Shown here one piece after another: positions 47,892 through 56,331 of a stretch of 64,000 bases of DNA; the first letter of the stretch is position 1, and every line of letters begins with the position of its first letter. The translations under genes were made by a program, and so were the position numbers. A model generated the notes under the pieces. That model ran no database searches. It was not told the origin of the DNA and saw only the letters and a list, made by a program, of their open reading frames with translations. The stretch is taken from positions 12,810 to 76,809 of the forward strand of contig NZ_JAUFPN010000127.1 in the NCBI RefSeq assembly GCF_030409335.1, given 5' to 3'. This stretch comes from Paeniroseomonas aquatica. Its GTDB lineage: Bacteria > Pseudomonadota > Alphaproteobacteria > Acetobacterales > Acetobacteraceae.

Positions 47892-48302
47892 ATGCCCAAG
47901 GTCATGATCGTCGAGGACGACTTCATGATCGCCGACAGCCTCGAGGAGACACTGATTGCCGCCGGCTACGAGGTCTGCGGCATCGCCAAGGGGGTCGGGG
48001 AGGCGATCGCCCTGGGCAGGAGGCATCGCCCCGATCTGGCCGTCATCGACCTTCGCCTGTCGCAAGGCGGGTACGGCACGGAGGTGGCAGCCGCCCTTGG
48101 TCCCACCGATGGGCTCGGCATTCTCTATGCCAGCGGCAATCCCGATCATCCCCTGCTGCAGCGGGCGATCGGCGAGGCCTGCATCAGCAAGCCCTATACG
48201 GCGACGGCGGTGGTGGCGGCCTTGCAGGTCGTCAGCGAGCGGATGGCGCGGCGATCGACCCTGACCGCCTTCCCCGACGGCTTCCGGCTGTTGCACGCCT
48301 GA
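47892..48302 (+). CDS. Single-domain response regulator
   Basis: 136 residues, receiver domain only. VMIVEDDFMIAD gives the acidic pair, Asp53 in VIDLRLSQGG is the phosphoacceptor, YASGNPDH carries the conserved Ser, and CISKPYT the conserved Lys. No DNA-binding or enzyme domain, so it relays or titrates phosphate, as in GAF/HWE-kinase pathways of the general stress response. ATG at 47892 follows GGAAGGATTGTCGC. Divergent from the GAF kinase. Confidence 0.92.
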   Translation: MPKVMIVEDDFMIADSLEETLIAAGYEVCGIAKGVGEAIALGRRHRPDLAVIDLRLSQGGYGTEVAAALGPTDGLGILYASGNPDHPLLQRAIGEACISKPYTATAVVAALQVVSERMARRSTLTAFPDGFRLLHA

Positions 48303-48462
48303 ACGCGGGTCCCAGCCGTCCCGGCGCCAGCGCCCGGATCATGGGGCCGGGCGGGCCACTCAGTTCTTGCGCCCTTCCGGCCGCGGCGCGAAGCTTCCGC
48401 CGCACACGTCGGCGCAACGGTCCGCCCGCATGGTCCGGCTCCGACTTCGGAGGAAACACGCC

Positions 48463-49347
48463 ATGGACGGCATGACCAAGGTCGAATGCCCCTTCAACCG
48501 GACCGCCGAATCCCTCGGCAATTCGGTCGAGTTGCAGCACGTGAACCTGCGGATCCCCGACCCGCTGCTGGGCACCGCCTTCTACATCAGCGCCCTCGGC
48601 CTGACCCGGGACCCCTATCTGGTGACCGGCATCGAGAACATGTGGGCCAATGTCGGGGTCAGCCAATTCCACCTGCCGACCGGCCCGGCGCAGCGGCTGC
48701 GCGGCATCACCGGGCTGGTGACCCCCGATCGCGAGTTGCTGCTGCACCAGCTGCAGACCGCCCGCCGCTGGCTGGGCAACACGCAGTACGGCTTCACCGA
48801 AGCCGCCGACCATGTGGACGTGACCTGCCCCTGGGGCAACCGCATCCGTGTCCATGCCCCGGATGCCGCGCGCTTCGGCCGCATCACCCTCGGCATGCCC
48901 TATGTCGCCTTCGACGTGGCGCCGGGCACCCTGCCGGGCATCGTCCGCTTCTATCAGCAGATCGTCGGCGCCCCGGCGGCGCTGCTGGCCGACGAGGCGC
49001 GGGTGACGGTCGCCCCAGGCCAGCACCTGATCTTCCGCGAAACCGATGCGCCGCAGCCGGCCTACGACGGCCACCACATCCAGCTCGCCCTGGTCGATTT
49101 CGGCGGCGTCCACGCCAGGCTGGCGGCGCGCGGGCTGATCAGCCAGGAGGACAGCCAGCACCAGTACCGCTTCATCGACATCGTGGACCCCGAGGACGGC
49201 CGGCTGCTGTTCCAGGTGGAGCACGAGATCCGCAGCGTCACCCATCCGCTGTTCCGCCGGCCGCTGGTCAACCGCAACCCGGCGGTGAGCAACCAGCTCT
49301 ATGCCCCGGGGCATGAATCCTACGCGCCGGCGATGGCGCCGGGTTGA
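48463..49347 (+). CDS. Two-domain VOC/extradiol dioxygenase-like protein
   Basis: 294 residues in two VOC halves: VELQHVNLRIPDPLLGTAFYI in the first and MPYVAFDVAPGTLPGIVRFYQ with HHIQLALVDFGGVHARL in the second, ending in FIDIVDPEDGRLLFQVEHEIRS. The first half lacks an obvious metal triad, as in many such proteins; the second retains His and Glu. ATG at 48463 follows GGAGGAAACACGCC. Function unknown beyond the fold. Ends six bases before the convergent zinc-finger gene. Confidence 0.75.
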   Translation: MDGMTKVECPFNRTAESLGNSVELQHVNLRIPDPLLGTAFYISALGLTRDPYLVTGIENMWANVGVSQFHLPTGPAQRLRGITGLVTPDRELLLHQLQTARRWLGNTQYGFTEAADHVDVTCPWGNRIRVHAPDAARFGRITLGMPYVAFDVAPGTLPGIVRFYQQIVGAPAALLADEARVTVAPGQHLIFRETDAPQPAYDGHHIQLALVDFGGVHARLAARGLISQEDSQHQYRFIDIVDPEDGRLLFQVEHEIRSVTHPLFRRPLVNRNPAVSNQLYAPGHESYAPAMAPG

Positions 49348-49353
49348 GGCGCC

Positions 49354-49632
49354 TTACTTCAGCTGGCTGTCCTTGCTGCCGCGGCGGTTGAAGCCGAAGG
49401 CGGCGGGGCGGCTGTCGCGGGCGGACTGGCATGCGATGCAGGTGCGGACGCCGGGGAGGGCGCGGCGGCGGGCCTCCGGGATATCCTCGCCGCACTCGAT
49501 GCATTGCAGCGCGGCCTCGCCCTTCGGCATGCTGGCCCGCGCCCGCAGCACGGCATCCGTGACGGTGTCGTCGATCTGGTCCTGCACCGCCCCATCCGGG
49601 GCCCAGCCGCTCGCCATGCTCGCCTCTCCCAT
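49354..49632 (-). CDS. TraR/DksA-type zinc-finger protein
   Basis: 92 residues. The C4 finger is CIECGEDIPEARRRALPGVR followed by TCIACQ, the DksA/TraR C-terminal signature with a C-x2-C-x17-C-x2-C spacing. The long DksA coiled coil is absent, so it is a short form like YbiI. Such proteins bind the RNA polymerase secondary channel, some with ppGpp. ATG at 49632 lacks an ideal ribosome site; a second ATG is six codons on. Convergent with the VOC gene. Confidence 0.88.
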   Translation of the reverse strand: MGEASMASGWAPDGAVQDQIDDTVTDAVLRARASMPKGEAALQCIECGEDIPEARRRALPGVRTCIACQSARDSRPAAFGFNRRGSKDSQLK

Positions 49633-49670
49633 ATCCGGCCGGTGGATATGGGGAGGCGCGCGTCCCGCTG

Positions 49671-50579
49671 CTAGCGCCTGGTCAGCCAGCGCTTGGCGAT
49701 GCGGCAGGCCACCGTATAGGCGGGGTTGAAGACATTGCCGACGTCGTAGCGCACCACCTGGCCCATCAGGTGGCTCGCCGCCCGCGCATCGAGGCCGTAG
49801 TCCTCGCCCAGCCAGCGCGACATCTCGGTGGTCGCATGCTGCAGCGCCTGGTCCAGCGGGCGGGCATTGCCGACGCAGAAGATGTCCTCGGCCGTCTCGC
49901 CGCGCGGCCAGGCGATGCTGCGCTTGAGGACCTGGAAGGTGACCTGCATCTCGAAGGAGGTCTCGATGCCGGTGCCGGTGATCTCGCCGTCGCCCTGGCA
50001 GGCGTGCCCGTCGCCCAGGTAGAACAGCGCCCCCGGGACCGAGACCGGGAACCAGGCCGTCGTCCCCGGGGCAAACAGCCGGTAGTCCATGTTGCCGCCG
50101 TTCTGCGCGCTGGTCGCGGTGGAGAAGGCCTGGCCGCCCGCGGGCGCCACGCCGAAGCAGCCGATCATCGGCGCGATCTCCGGGGCGAAATCCTCGAGGC
50201 CCGGCGACGGCTCCTGCAGCTTCACCGTGCCGGCGTTGCGGTTGATGTCCCAGACCACGCGCTGCACCGGCGGCCGGTCGATGATCGCCGCCGGGTCCAG
50301 CACCGTCAGGGCGAGGGGGGAGTAGGTCCAGCCGGTGGCGCGGCTCGGCGTCAACCGGTCGATCCGCACGGCCAGCGTGTCGCCCGGCTCGGCGCCCTCG
50401 ATGAAGAAGGGCCCGGTCATCGGGTTCGGCCGGGGGGCGACGGCGACCTCATGGGCGTCGAGGCCGGAGGCGTCGATGGTATCGGTGATCAGCGTATCGC
50501 CATCGGCGAGGCGGAAGCAGGGCTCCGCCGTCCCGATGGCATTGTGGTAGCGGGTCGGCGTGAAGCGATGCGTGGCCAT
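49671..50579 (-). CDS. Acetamidase/formamidase family protein
   Basis: 302 residues. RPNPMTGPFFIEGAEPGDTLAV, MIGCFGVAPAGGQAFSTATSAQNGGNMDYRLF (read as two blocks) and LFYLGDGHACQGDGEITGTGIE are the acetamidase/formamidase hallmarks, and these enzymes release ammonia from small amides. ATG at 50579. Divergent from the class II aldolase gene across 142 bases that hold a hairpin repeat. Cytoplasmic. Confidence 0.92.
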   Translation of the reverse strand: MATHRFTPTRYHNAIGTAEPCFRLADGDTLITDTIDASGLDAHEVAVAPRPNPMTGPFFIEGAEPGDTLAVRIDRLTPSRATGWTYSPLALTVLDPAAIIDRPPVQRVVWDINRNAGTVKLQEPSPGLEDFAPEIAPMIGCFGVAPAGGQAFSTATSAQNGGNMDYRLFAPGTTAWFPVSVPGALFYLGDGHACQGDGEITGTGIETSFEMQVTFQVLKRSIAWPRGETAEDIFCVGNARPLDQALQHATTEMSRWLGEDYGLDARAASHLMGQVVRYDVGNVFNPAYTVACRIAKRWLTRR

Positions 50580-50641
50580 GATGTCCCCCGATGCTGCGTC
50601 GCATCATCCCAGAGCAAAACCGACAGAAAGAGAAGGGGGCC

Positions 50642-50662
50642 CTGGGGGAATACCTTTCCCAG
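50642..50662. repeat. Hairpin repeat in the amidase / aldolase intergenic region
   Basis: CTGGGGGA pairs with TTTCCCAG (two G-U) around ATACC. The surrounding A-rich, G-run, CCTTGCCT context matches 33566-33621, and GGAATACCTTTCCCA resembles 18083-18099. Probable dispersed repeat family. Confidence 0.45.
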
Positions 50663-50721
50663 CCTTGCCTGCCCGCGTCGGACCCGCCACCTTGCGCCCC
50701 GCAGCAGGAGAAGACCGCCCG

Positions 50722-51510
50722 ATGGCCCATGTCCTGGGGACCCCCACCGCCCCCGCCATCCTCCGCAACTCGGACCTCGACGCCGAGGCCGTGCAGCAGG
50801 CGCGGATCGACCTCGCGGCCTGCTTCCGCATGGCGGCGAAGCTCGGCCTGCACGAGGGCATCTGCAACCACCTGAGCTTCGTGGTGCCGGGGCGGGACGA
50901 TCTGTTCCTGGTGAACCCCTATGGCTGGGGCTTCCACGAGATCACCGCCTCCCGCCTGCTGGTCTGCGACTTCCACGGCAATGTCGTGGCCGGCGAGGGC
51001 GTGCCGGAGGCGACCGCCTTCTTCATCCATGCGCGCGTGCACAAGAACGTCCCGCGCGCCCGCGCCGCCTTCCACACCCATATGCCGAATGCGACGGCGC
51101 TCGCCATGCTCGAGGGCCCGCCGCTGGTATGGGCCGGGCAGACCGCGCTGAAATTCTACGGCCGCACCATGGTGGACGAGCAATACGCCGGCCTGGCGCT
51201 GGACGAGGCGGAGGGTGACCGGATCGCCGCCAGCATCGGCGATGCCGACATCGTCTTCATGAAGAACCACGGCATCATGGTGGTCGGCGGCAGCATCGCC
51301 GAGGCCTGGGACGACCTCTACTACCTCGAGCGCGCCTGCGAGGCGCAGCGGCTCGCCATGTCCACCGGCCGCAAGCTGATGCCGGTGCCGCCGGAGATGG
51401 CGCGGCGGACCTACGAGCAGATGCGCATCGGCGACCGCGAGAGCGCCCGGCTGCACCTCGAAAGCGTCAAGCGGACCCTGGCCGCCGAGGCGCCGGATTT
51501 TGCCACCTAG
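50722..51510 (+). CDS. Class II aldolase/adducin-family protein
   Basis: 262 residues. Zinc ligands His-x-His in AAFHTHMPNATALAML and a late His in FMKNHGIMVVGG, plus the opening GLHEGICNHLSFVVPG and EGVPEATAFFIHARVHKN, match class II aldolases such as fuculose-phosphate aldolase. The substrate-binding part is less clear, so the true reaction is unknown. ATG at 50722 is chosen over an in-frame start at 50560 because the family N-terminus starts here; AGGAGAAGACCGCCCG precedes it. Confidence 0.88.
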   Translation: MAHVLGTPTAPAILRNSDLDAEAVQQARIDLAACFRMAAKLGLHEGICNHLSFVVPGRDDLFLVNPYGWGFHEITASRLLVCDFHGNVVAGEGVPEATAFFIHARVHKNVPRARAAFHTHMPNATALAMLEGPPLVWAGQTALKFYGRTMVDEQYAGLALDEAEGDRIAASIGDADIVFMKNHGIMVVGGSIAEAWDDLYYLERACEAQRLAMSTGRKLMPVPPEMARRTYEQMRIGDRESARLHLESVKRTLAAEAPDFAT

Positions 51511-51597
51511 CCTGACCAACTCGTGACCGCCGGGGCCGCGCCCTGCGCCGCGTCCCGGGCTACACCCCGGGCCCGGCCGGACCGACCAGGAGTGAGC

Positions 51598-52008
51598 ATG
51601 CAGCGCAGGAATTTCGCGGCCTTCGGGCTTCTGGCGCTGCTTGCTCCCGGCCTGGCCGAGGCCCGCCCGGCCCCGCTGCGGCCGGCGCGGACCCGGCGCG
51701 GCATCGCGGTCTGGTACGGCGGGGACCGGCACGGCCAGACCATGGCCAATGGCCGGCCCTTCGACCAGCGGGCCATGACCGGGGCCAGCGTGCATTTCCC
51801 GCTCGGCGCCCGGGTCCGGGTGACCGACCTCGAGACCCGCCGCAGCGTGACGGTGACCATCACCGACTTCACCATCCCCCGCAGCAAGGTGCTGATCGAC
51901 CTGTCCCATGGCGCCGGCCGGGCGCTCGGCATCGAGACCCGGGGCAAGGCGCGGGTCGAGGTGAAGCAGATCGGCTTCGATGCGAACCAAGCCCGGCGCC
52001 GCTCCTGA
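51598..52008 (+). CDS. RlpA-like septal ring lytic transglycosylase
   Basis: 136 residues. Signal peptide RRNFAAFGLLALLAPGLAEA, then a double-psi barrel: IAVWYGGDRHGQTMANGRPFD with the RlpA signature and VTVTITDFTIPRSKVLIDLS with the catalytic-type Asp. It is shorter than E. coli RlpA because it lacks the SPOR domain, so septal targeting is uncertain. Periplasmic; acts on peptidoglycan glycan strands lacking stem peptides. ATG at 51598 follows CCAGGAGTGAGC. Confidence 0.88.
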   Translation: MQRRNFAAFGLLALLAPGLAEARPAPLRPARTRRGIAVWYGGDRHGQTMANGRPFDQRAMTGASVHFPLGARVRVTDLETRRSVTVTITDFTIPRSKVLIDLSHGAGRALGIETRGKARVEVKQIGFDANQARRRS

Positions 52009-52131
52009 GCGGCCGCGGCCGACGGGTTCACGCGCTCGTCACGCTACGGCCCGATTCCGCCGGCATCGCGCCACATTGCGGCTACGATCGGGGGCTTAGT
52101 TGAGGTCACGGACCCAAGGAGGGTCCTGACC

Positions 52132-52509
52132 ATGAAGCTCCGTATCGCTGTCGCCGTGGCGCTGGTTGCCGCGGGCCTCTCCGCCCCCGCCGCCCAGGCG
52201 CAGGGCTGGCATCGCGGCCATGGCGGCGGCTATGGCTACGGCGGCCCGCCACCGCGCCGCCACGGCGGGGCCGGCGCGGTCGCCGGGATCGTCGGCGGGC
52301 TGGCACTCGGTGCCCTGGCGCTCGGCGCGGCCAATGCCTATGCCGCCCCGCCGCCGCCGCCCGTCTATTACGCGCCGCCGCCGCCGCCGGTGTACTACGC
52401 CCCGCCGCCGCCCCGCTACTATGAGGCGCCGCAGGCCTATTATGCCCCGCCGCCGCGCTACTACGCCCCGCCGCCGGTGGCCTACCGCCCCTATGGCTAC
52501 GGCTGGTAG
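52132..52509 (+). CDS. Secreted Gly/Pro/Tyr-rich repeat protein
   Basis: 125 residues. Signal peptide (RIAVAVALVAAGLSAPAAQAQ), then a His/Gly-rich part (GWHRGHGGGYGYGG), a hydrophobic glycine-zipper-like stretch GAVAGIVGGLALGALALGAA, and a tail built of YYAPPP repeats (about six copies, with Tyr pairs). The zipper may span the membrane; the tail is probably disordered and could be cross-linked. Similar small secreted proteins occur widely in Acetobacteraceae without known roles. Strong upstream GGAGGG; convergent with the Nudix gene. Confidence 0.75.
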   Translation: MKLRIAVAVALVAAGLSAPAAQAQGWHRGHGGGYGYGGPPPRRHGGAGAVAGIVGGLALGALALGAANAYAAPPPPPVYYAPPPPPVYYAPPPPRYYEAPQAYYAPPPRYYAPPPVAYRPYGYGW

Positions 52510-52511
52510 CG

Positions 52512-52537
52512 CCAGGGGGGCACGCTAGGCCCCCTGG
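52512..52537. terminator. Bidirectional hairpin between convergent genes
   Basis: CCAGGGGG and CCCCCTGG are perfect arms with the Nudix stop codon in the loop. Probable shared terminator. Confidence 0.5.
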
Positions 52538-53379
52538 TCCAGGCCGCGCCGCAGGGCGCGGCCTTCCTCGCTGGCGGCATCGATCAGCCCCTCCCGCAGG
52601 AAGAGGTCGATGAGCACGAGGTTCACGTTGAACTTCACCGCATCGGTGTCCCGCACTGCCTCCAGCAGCCGTCGTGCCGGCCAGAGCTCGAAGCGCTCCA
52701 CCTCGCCGTCGTTCGGGATGGGGGTGAAATCCTCCGGCAGCTCCAGGTCGAAGGCGTGCAGGATGTCCCGCCGCATGCCCTGGTTGTCCCGCATGACGTA
52801 GGAGAGCCGGGCGGTCCGCTTGGCCTTGATCGCCAGCCCGGCGGGGATGGAGGCCTCCTCGGCCGCTTCCTTGACCAGGCATTCCTCCGGGCCCAGCCCG
52901 GCCGGCATGCCGCCGGCGACCAGGTGGTCGAGCTGGCCCGGCGCCACCGCCTTGCTGCGGGAGCGCACCGCGACCCAGACGTGCAGCCCCTCCGGCCGCC
53001 GCACCAGGCCGTTCAGGTGGACCCCCTGGGCCATCACCCCAAAGGCGGGGATGGCGCCGCGGTCCAGCATGGCCAGCACCGGCCCGTCCGGCGCCGCCCG
53101 GACGTCGAAGGGCTCTCCCCGCAGGGTGAAGAAGCCGCGGCGGGCCAGGGACTGCGCCGTGGTCGCCAGCGCCTCCGCCCGGGTGCCGGGACTGCGGAGG
53201 CGGCCGGCCAGCGCCACGCCCTCGGCGTCGAAATGGAACTCCCGCGGGAAGAAGGTCAGCGCCCGCGCGAGCTCCGGGCCGAGCCAGCCGACCTGCGCCG
53301 CGCCGATCCGGAAGGGGATGAATCCGGCCGGGGAGGGGAGGTTGTTGCAGGCGTCGATATGGCGCTGGAAGGGGCTCAT
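52525..53379 (-). CDS. Nudix hydrolase (DUF4743-type)
   Basis: 284 residues. A DUF4743-like N-terminal half (SPFQRHIDACNNLPSPAGFIPF, GWLGPELARALTFFP) precedes a Nudix domain with the box GGMPAGLGPEECLVKEAAEE, in which the G5x-E-7x-RE pattern is slightly altered (KEAAEE in place of REVxEE). This fusion occurs in thiamine pyrophosphokinase-related Nudix proteins of plants, fungi and alphaproteobacteria, which hydrolyse oxidised thiamine diphosphate derivatives. ATG at 53379 is chosen; an upstream in-frame start would overlap the ABC gene. Divergent from the Atm1-type exporter. Confidence 0.88.
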   Translation of the reverse strand: MSPFQRHIDACNNLPSPAGFIPFRIGAAQVGWLGPELARALTFFPREFHFDAEGVALAGRLRSPGTRAEALATTAQSLARRGFFTLRGEPFDVRAAPDGPVLAMLDRGAIPAFGVMAQGVHLNGLVRRPEGLHVWVAVRSRSKAVAPGQLDHLVAGGMPAGLGPEECLVKEAAEEASIPAGLAIKAKRTARLSYVMRDNQGMRRDILHAFDLELPEDFTPIPNDGEVERFELWPARRLLEAVRDTDAVKFNVNLVLIDLFLREGLIDAASEEGRALRRGLDQGA

Positions 53380-53471
53380 GCCCCCGCTTCTAGCCCCGGC
53401 GGCCCGGCCGGGACCAGATGGGGGCCACATGGCCGGTTTGTCCGCCGGGCGTTCCGGCCTATGTGCGGGGC

Positions 53472-55349
53472 ATGAGCCAGTCTTCATCCAAAGCCGCCGC
53501 GCCGCCGGAACGATCCCATTGGCAGACCCTGCTGACCCTCGCCCCCTGGCTCTGGCCCAAGGGGGAGACCGGGCTGCGGGCGCGGGTGGTGGCCGCGCTG
53601 GTGCTGCTGGTGGTGGCCAAGGGCGCCAACGTGCTGGTGCCGCTGGCCTATGCCAAGGCGGTGGACGCGCTCGGGCCGGCCGCCGGCGGCATCGCCACCG
53701 TCCCGGTCGCGCTGGTGGTCGGCTACGGGCTGCTGCGGGCGGCCAGCTCGGTCTTCGCCGAGCTGCGCGACGCGATCTTCACCAAGGTGCAGGCCCGCGC
53801 CACCCGGCGGATCGCGCTGCAGGTCTTCCAGCACATGCACGCGCTGTCGATGCGCTTCCACATGGACCGGCAGACCGGCGGGCTCTCCCGCGTCATCGAG
53901 CGCGGCACGCGCGGCATCACCTTCGTGCTCGACTTCATGCTGTTCAACATCATCCCGACCCTGCTCGAGATTCTGCTGGTCGCGGTCATCCTCTGGGGGA
54001 TGTTCGACATCCGCTACGCCGCGGTCACCCTCGGCACCATCGCGGTCTACATCGCCTTCACCCTGATGTTCACCGACTGGCGGCTGCGCTTCCGGCGGGA
54101 GATGAACGCGACCGACCAGGAGGCCAATACCAAGGCCATCGACAGCCTGCTGAACTACGAGACGGTGAAGTACTTCAACAACGAGCCGCATGAGGAGCGT
54201 CGCTACGACGCCTCGCTCGCCCGCTACGAGCAGGCCTATATCCGCTCCGAGATCAGCCTCAACGGGCTGAACGGCGGCCAGGCGGTGATCATCGCCGGCG
54301 GGCTGACCGCGGTCATGCTGATGGCCGCGCATGGCGTGGCCTCGGGTGCCATGTCGGTCGGCGACTTCGTGCTGGTGAACACCTACCTCATCCAGCTCTA
54401 CCTGCCGCTGAACTTCCTCGGCTTCGTCTACCGCGAGATGAAGCAGGGGCTGACCGACATGGAGGCGATGTTCCGCCTCATGCGCGAGGAGCGCGAGGTC
54501 GCCGACCTGCCCGGCGCGCCGCCGCTGGCCGCCGGCCCCGGTGCCCTGGTCTTCGAGGATGTGCATTTCGGCTACCGGCCGGACCGCGAGATCCTGAAGG
54601 GCGTGTCGCTGACCGTGCCGCCGGGCAAGACCCTGGCCATCGTCGGGCCCACCGGGGCGGGCAAGTCCACCATCTCGCGCCTGCTGTTCCGCTTCTACGA
54701 CGCGACCGGCGGCCGCATCCTGGTCGATGGCCAGCCGATCGAGGGCGTGACGCAGGCCTCGCTGCGCGCCGCGATCGGCGTGGTGCCGCAGGACACCGTG
54801 CTGTTCAACGACACCATCCGGTACAACATCGCCTATGGCCGCCCCGGCGCCTCCGAGGAGGAGATCGTGCAGGCGGCCAAGCTGGCCCAGGTGCACGACT
54901 TCGTCGAGCGGCTGCCGGAGGGCTACCGCACCATGGTCGGTGAGCGCGGCCTCAAGCTCTCGGGCGGCGAGAAGCAGCGCGTCGCCATCGCCCGGACCAT
55001 CCTGAAGGACCCGCGCATCCTGGTGCTGGACGAGGCGACGAGCGCGCTCGACACCCGCACCGAGCAGGACATCCAGGCGGCGCTGCGGCAGATCTCGGCC
55101 AACCGCACCACGCTGGTCATCGCCCACCGGCTCTCCACCGTGGTCGAGGCCGACGAAATCATCGTGCTGCAGGACGGCCGCATCGTCGAGCGCGGCAGCC
55201 ATGCGGCGCTGACCGCGGCGGACGGGCTCTATGCCGCGATGTGGCGGCGGCAGTCCGAGGCGGTGGCGATGGCCGAGGCGGCGGCGGCGGCGCAGCGCGC
55301 GGCCGACCTCGACCAGCCGCGGGTGCGGCTCGGCGAGGCGATCCCCTGA
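53472..55349 (+). CDS. Atm1-type ABC exporter (fused permease-ATPase)
   Basis: 625 residues. The N-terminal exporter domain (about 1-340) has six spans and the Atm1 marker NYETVKYFNNEPHEERRYD. The ATPase follows: Walker A VGPTGAGKSTISR, Q loop VPQDTVLFNDT, signature LSGGEKQRVAIARTIL, Walker B ILVLDEATSALD and switch His AHRLSTVVEAD. Atm1/ABCB7 relatives export glutathione-metal or Fe-S-related thiol compounds. Works as a homodimer in the inner membrane. ATG at 53472; an earlier in-frame start overlaps the Nudix gene. Confidence 0.95.
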   Translation: MSQSSSKAAAPPERSHWQTLLTLAPWLWPKGETGLRARVVAALVLLVVAKGANVLVPLAYAKAVDALGPAAGGIATVPVALVVGYGLLRAASSVFAELRDAIFTKVQARATRRIALQVFQHMHALSMRFHMDRQTGGLSRVIERGTRGITFVLDFMLFNIIPTLLEILLVAVILWGMFDIRYAAVTLGTIAVYIAFTLMFTDWRLRFRREMNATDQEANTKAIDSLLNYETVKYFNNEPHEERRYDASLARYEQAYIRSEISLNGLNGGQAVIIAGGLTAVMLMAAHGVASGAMSVGDFVLVNTYLIQLYLPLNFLGFVYREMKQGLTDMEAMFRLMREEREVADLPGAPPLAAGPGALVFEDVHFGYRPDREILKGVSLTVPPGKTLAIVGPTGAGKSTISRLLFRFYDATGGRILVDGQPIEGVTQASLRAAIGVVPQDTVLFNDTIRYNIAYGRPGASEEEIVQAAKLAQVHDFVERLPEGYRTMVGERGLKLSGGEKQRVAIARTILKDPRILVLDEATSALDTRTEQDIQAALRQISANRTTLVIAHRLSTVVEADEIIVLQDGRIVERGSHAALTAADGLYAAMWRRQSEAVAMAEAAAAAQRAADLDQPRVRLGEAIP

Positions 55350-55409
55350 ACGGGGGTTTGCGCGGCGGCGCCGGGCGCCTATGTGCCAGGGCTGACAGGA
55401 GGACGCCTA

Positions 55410-55676
55410 ATGCAGTTGGATCCCCAGGGCGTTGCCCCGGATGATTTGAGCCATGCCGGTTCGGTGGTGGACAAGGCGATCGAGTACATGATCGAGCAGA
55501 AGATCGCGCCGATCTCGGTGGCTTCGGCGCTGCTCGGTGGGGCGCTAGGCCTGCTGGCGCGCACCATGGACGACCAGGCGATCGGCGCGGTGCTGCGCAA
55601 CGCCTTGGCCAGCGTCGAGAGCGGCGAGCTGCGGGAGATGCGGGACCAGCTGCCGGGCGGGAACGCGCCGGTCTAG
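55410..55676 (+). CDS. Small protein of unknown function
   Basis: 88 residues. It begins MQLDPQGVAPDDLSHAGSVV and has a helix KAIEYMIEQKI, a hydrophobic ASALLGGALGLLARTM and an acidic end ESGELREMRDQL. No signal peptide is clear; one short hydrophobic helix may associate with membrane. GACAGGAGGACGCCTA before the ATG at 55410 decides it over an in-frame start 27 bases earlier. Follows the Atm1-type gene by 60 bases. No family recognised. Confidence 0.6.
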   Translation: MQLDPQGVAPDDLSHAGSVVDKAIEYMIEQKIAPISVASALLGGALGLLARTMDDQAIGAVLRNALASVESGELREMRDQLPGGNAPV

Positions 55677-55987
55677 CCGCTCTCAATTCGGCTCAAATCC
55701 GCTCAATTTCCCTCAATTTCCTGGCGCTAACACGCTGGAATTCCTGGGTTCTGGCCCGGGAATTTTTAGAATTGAGGCTTGAGCGGGGGTGGGCTGCGGG
55801 ACCATCCTGCCGGAAGGATTATATTCCTTTCGACTGGCTGGGTGCAAGGCTGAAGCCCGGCCCAGGCCGCGGGATCTTCGCCCGGGGGGCGAACGAATAT
55901 ACTGTTCTTCAATCGCAATCGTTCTAGTCTGCCGGCCGGGACGCAGCGGGATCGCGCCAGGCTGCCGCCCGCCTGCCGGAGACCCGC
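55677..55987. other. Intergenic stretch with tandem repeat
   Basis: 311 bases with no gene. It starts with four 10-bp units (55682-55721) and continues with sequence that is A+T-richer than its surroundings; the 88-codon gene and the secreted protein gene flank it. Confidence 0.5.
55682..55721. repeat. Four 10-bp tandem repeats
   Basis: CTCAATTCGG, CTCAAATCCG, CTCAATTTCC and CTCAATTTCC follow one another without gap. One turn of helix per unit suggests a protein-binding array or a slipped-strand tract. Confidence 0.5.
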
Positions 55988-56329
55988 ATGATCCGCCGTT
56001 TCGCCCTCTCGCTCGCGCTGCTCGGCGCCTTCGCCCTGACCGAGGCCGCCGCCCAGGGCTGCGACACCTCGATCGACGTCGTGAACAATTCCGGCGTGCA
56101 GATCGACGAGCTCTATTTCAACCCGACCAGCAACAGCAACTGGGGCCGCGACCGCCTGGGCCAGAACGTGCTGACCCCCGGCCGCAGCGCCGGCTTCCGC
56201 CCGGGCCGCGGCGGCACCTACGACTTCAAGGTGGTCTGGAGCGGCGGCAACGAGGCCGAGATCCGCGGCGTCGACATCTGCACCATCAGCCGGGTCATCG
56301 CCGCCCGCGGCCGGCTGGTCGCGGAATAG
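55988..56329 (+). CDS. Small secreted protein of unknown function
   Basis: 113 residues. Signal peptide RRFALSLALLGAFALTEAAA, mature part starting QGCDTSIDVVNNSG. The rest contains IDELYFNPTSNSNWGRDRLG, GRSAGFRPGRGGTYDFKVVW and a second Cys in VDICTISRVIA, so a disulfide is likely. Predicted all-beta, periplasmic. A family of this kind recurs in alphaproteobacteria without known function. ATG at 55988. Confidence 0.75.
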   Translation: MIRRFALSLALLGAFALTEAAAQGCDTSIDVVNNSGVQIDELYFNPTSNSNWGRDRLGQNVLTPGRSAGFRPGRGGTYDFKVVWSGGNEAEIRGVDICTISRVIAARGRLVAE

Positions 56330-56331
56330 CC

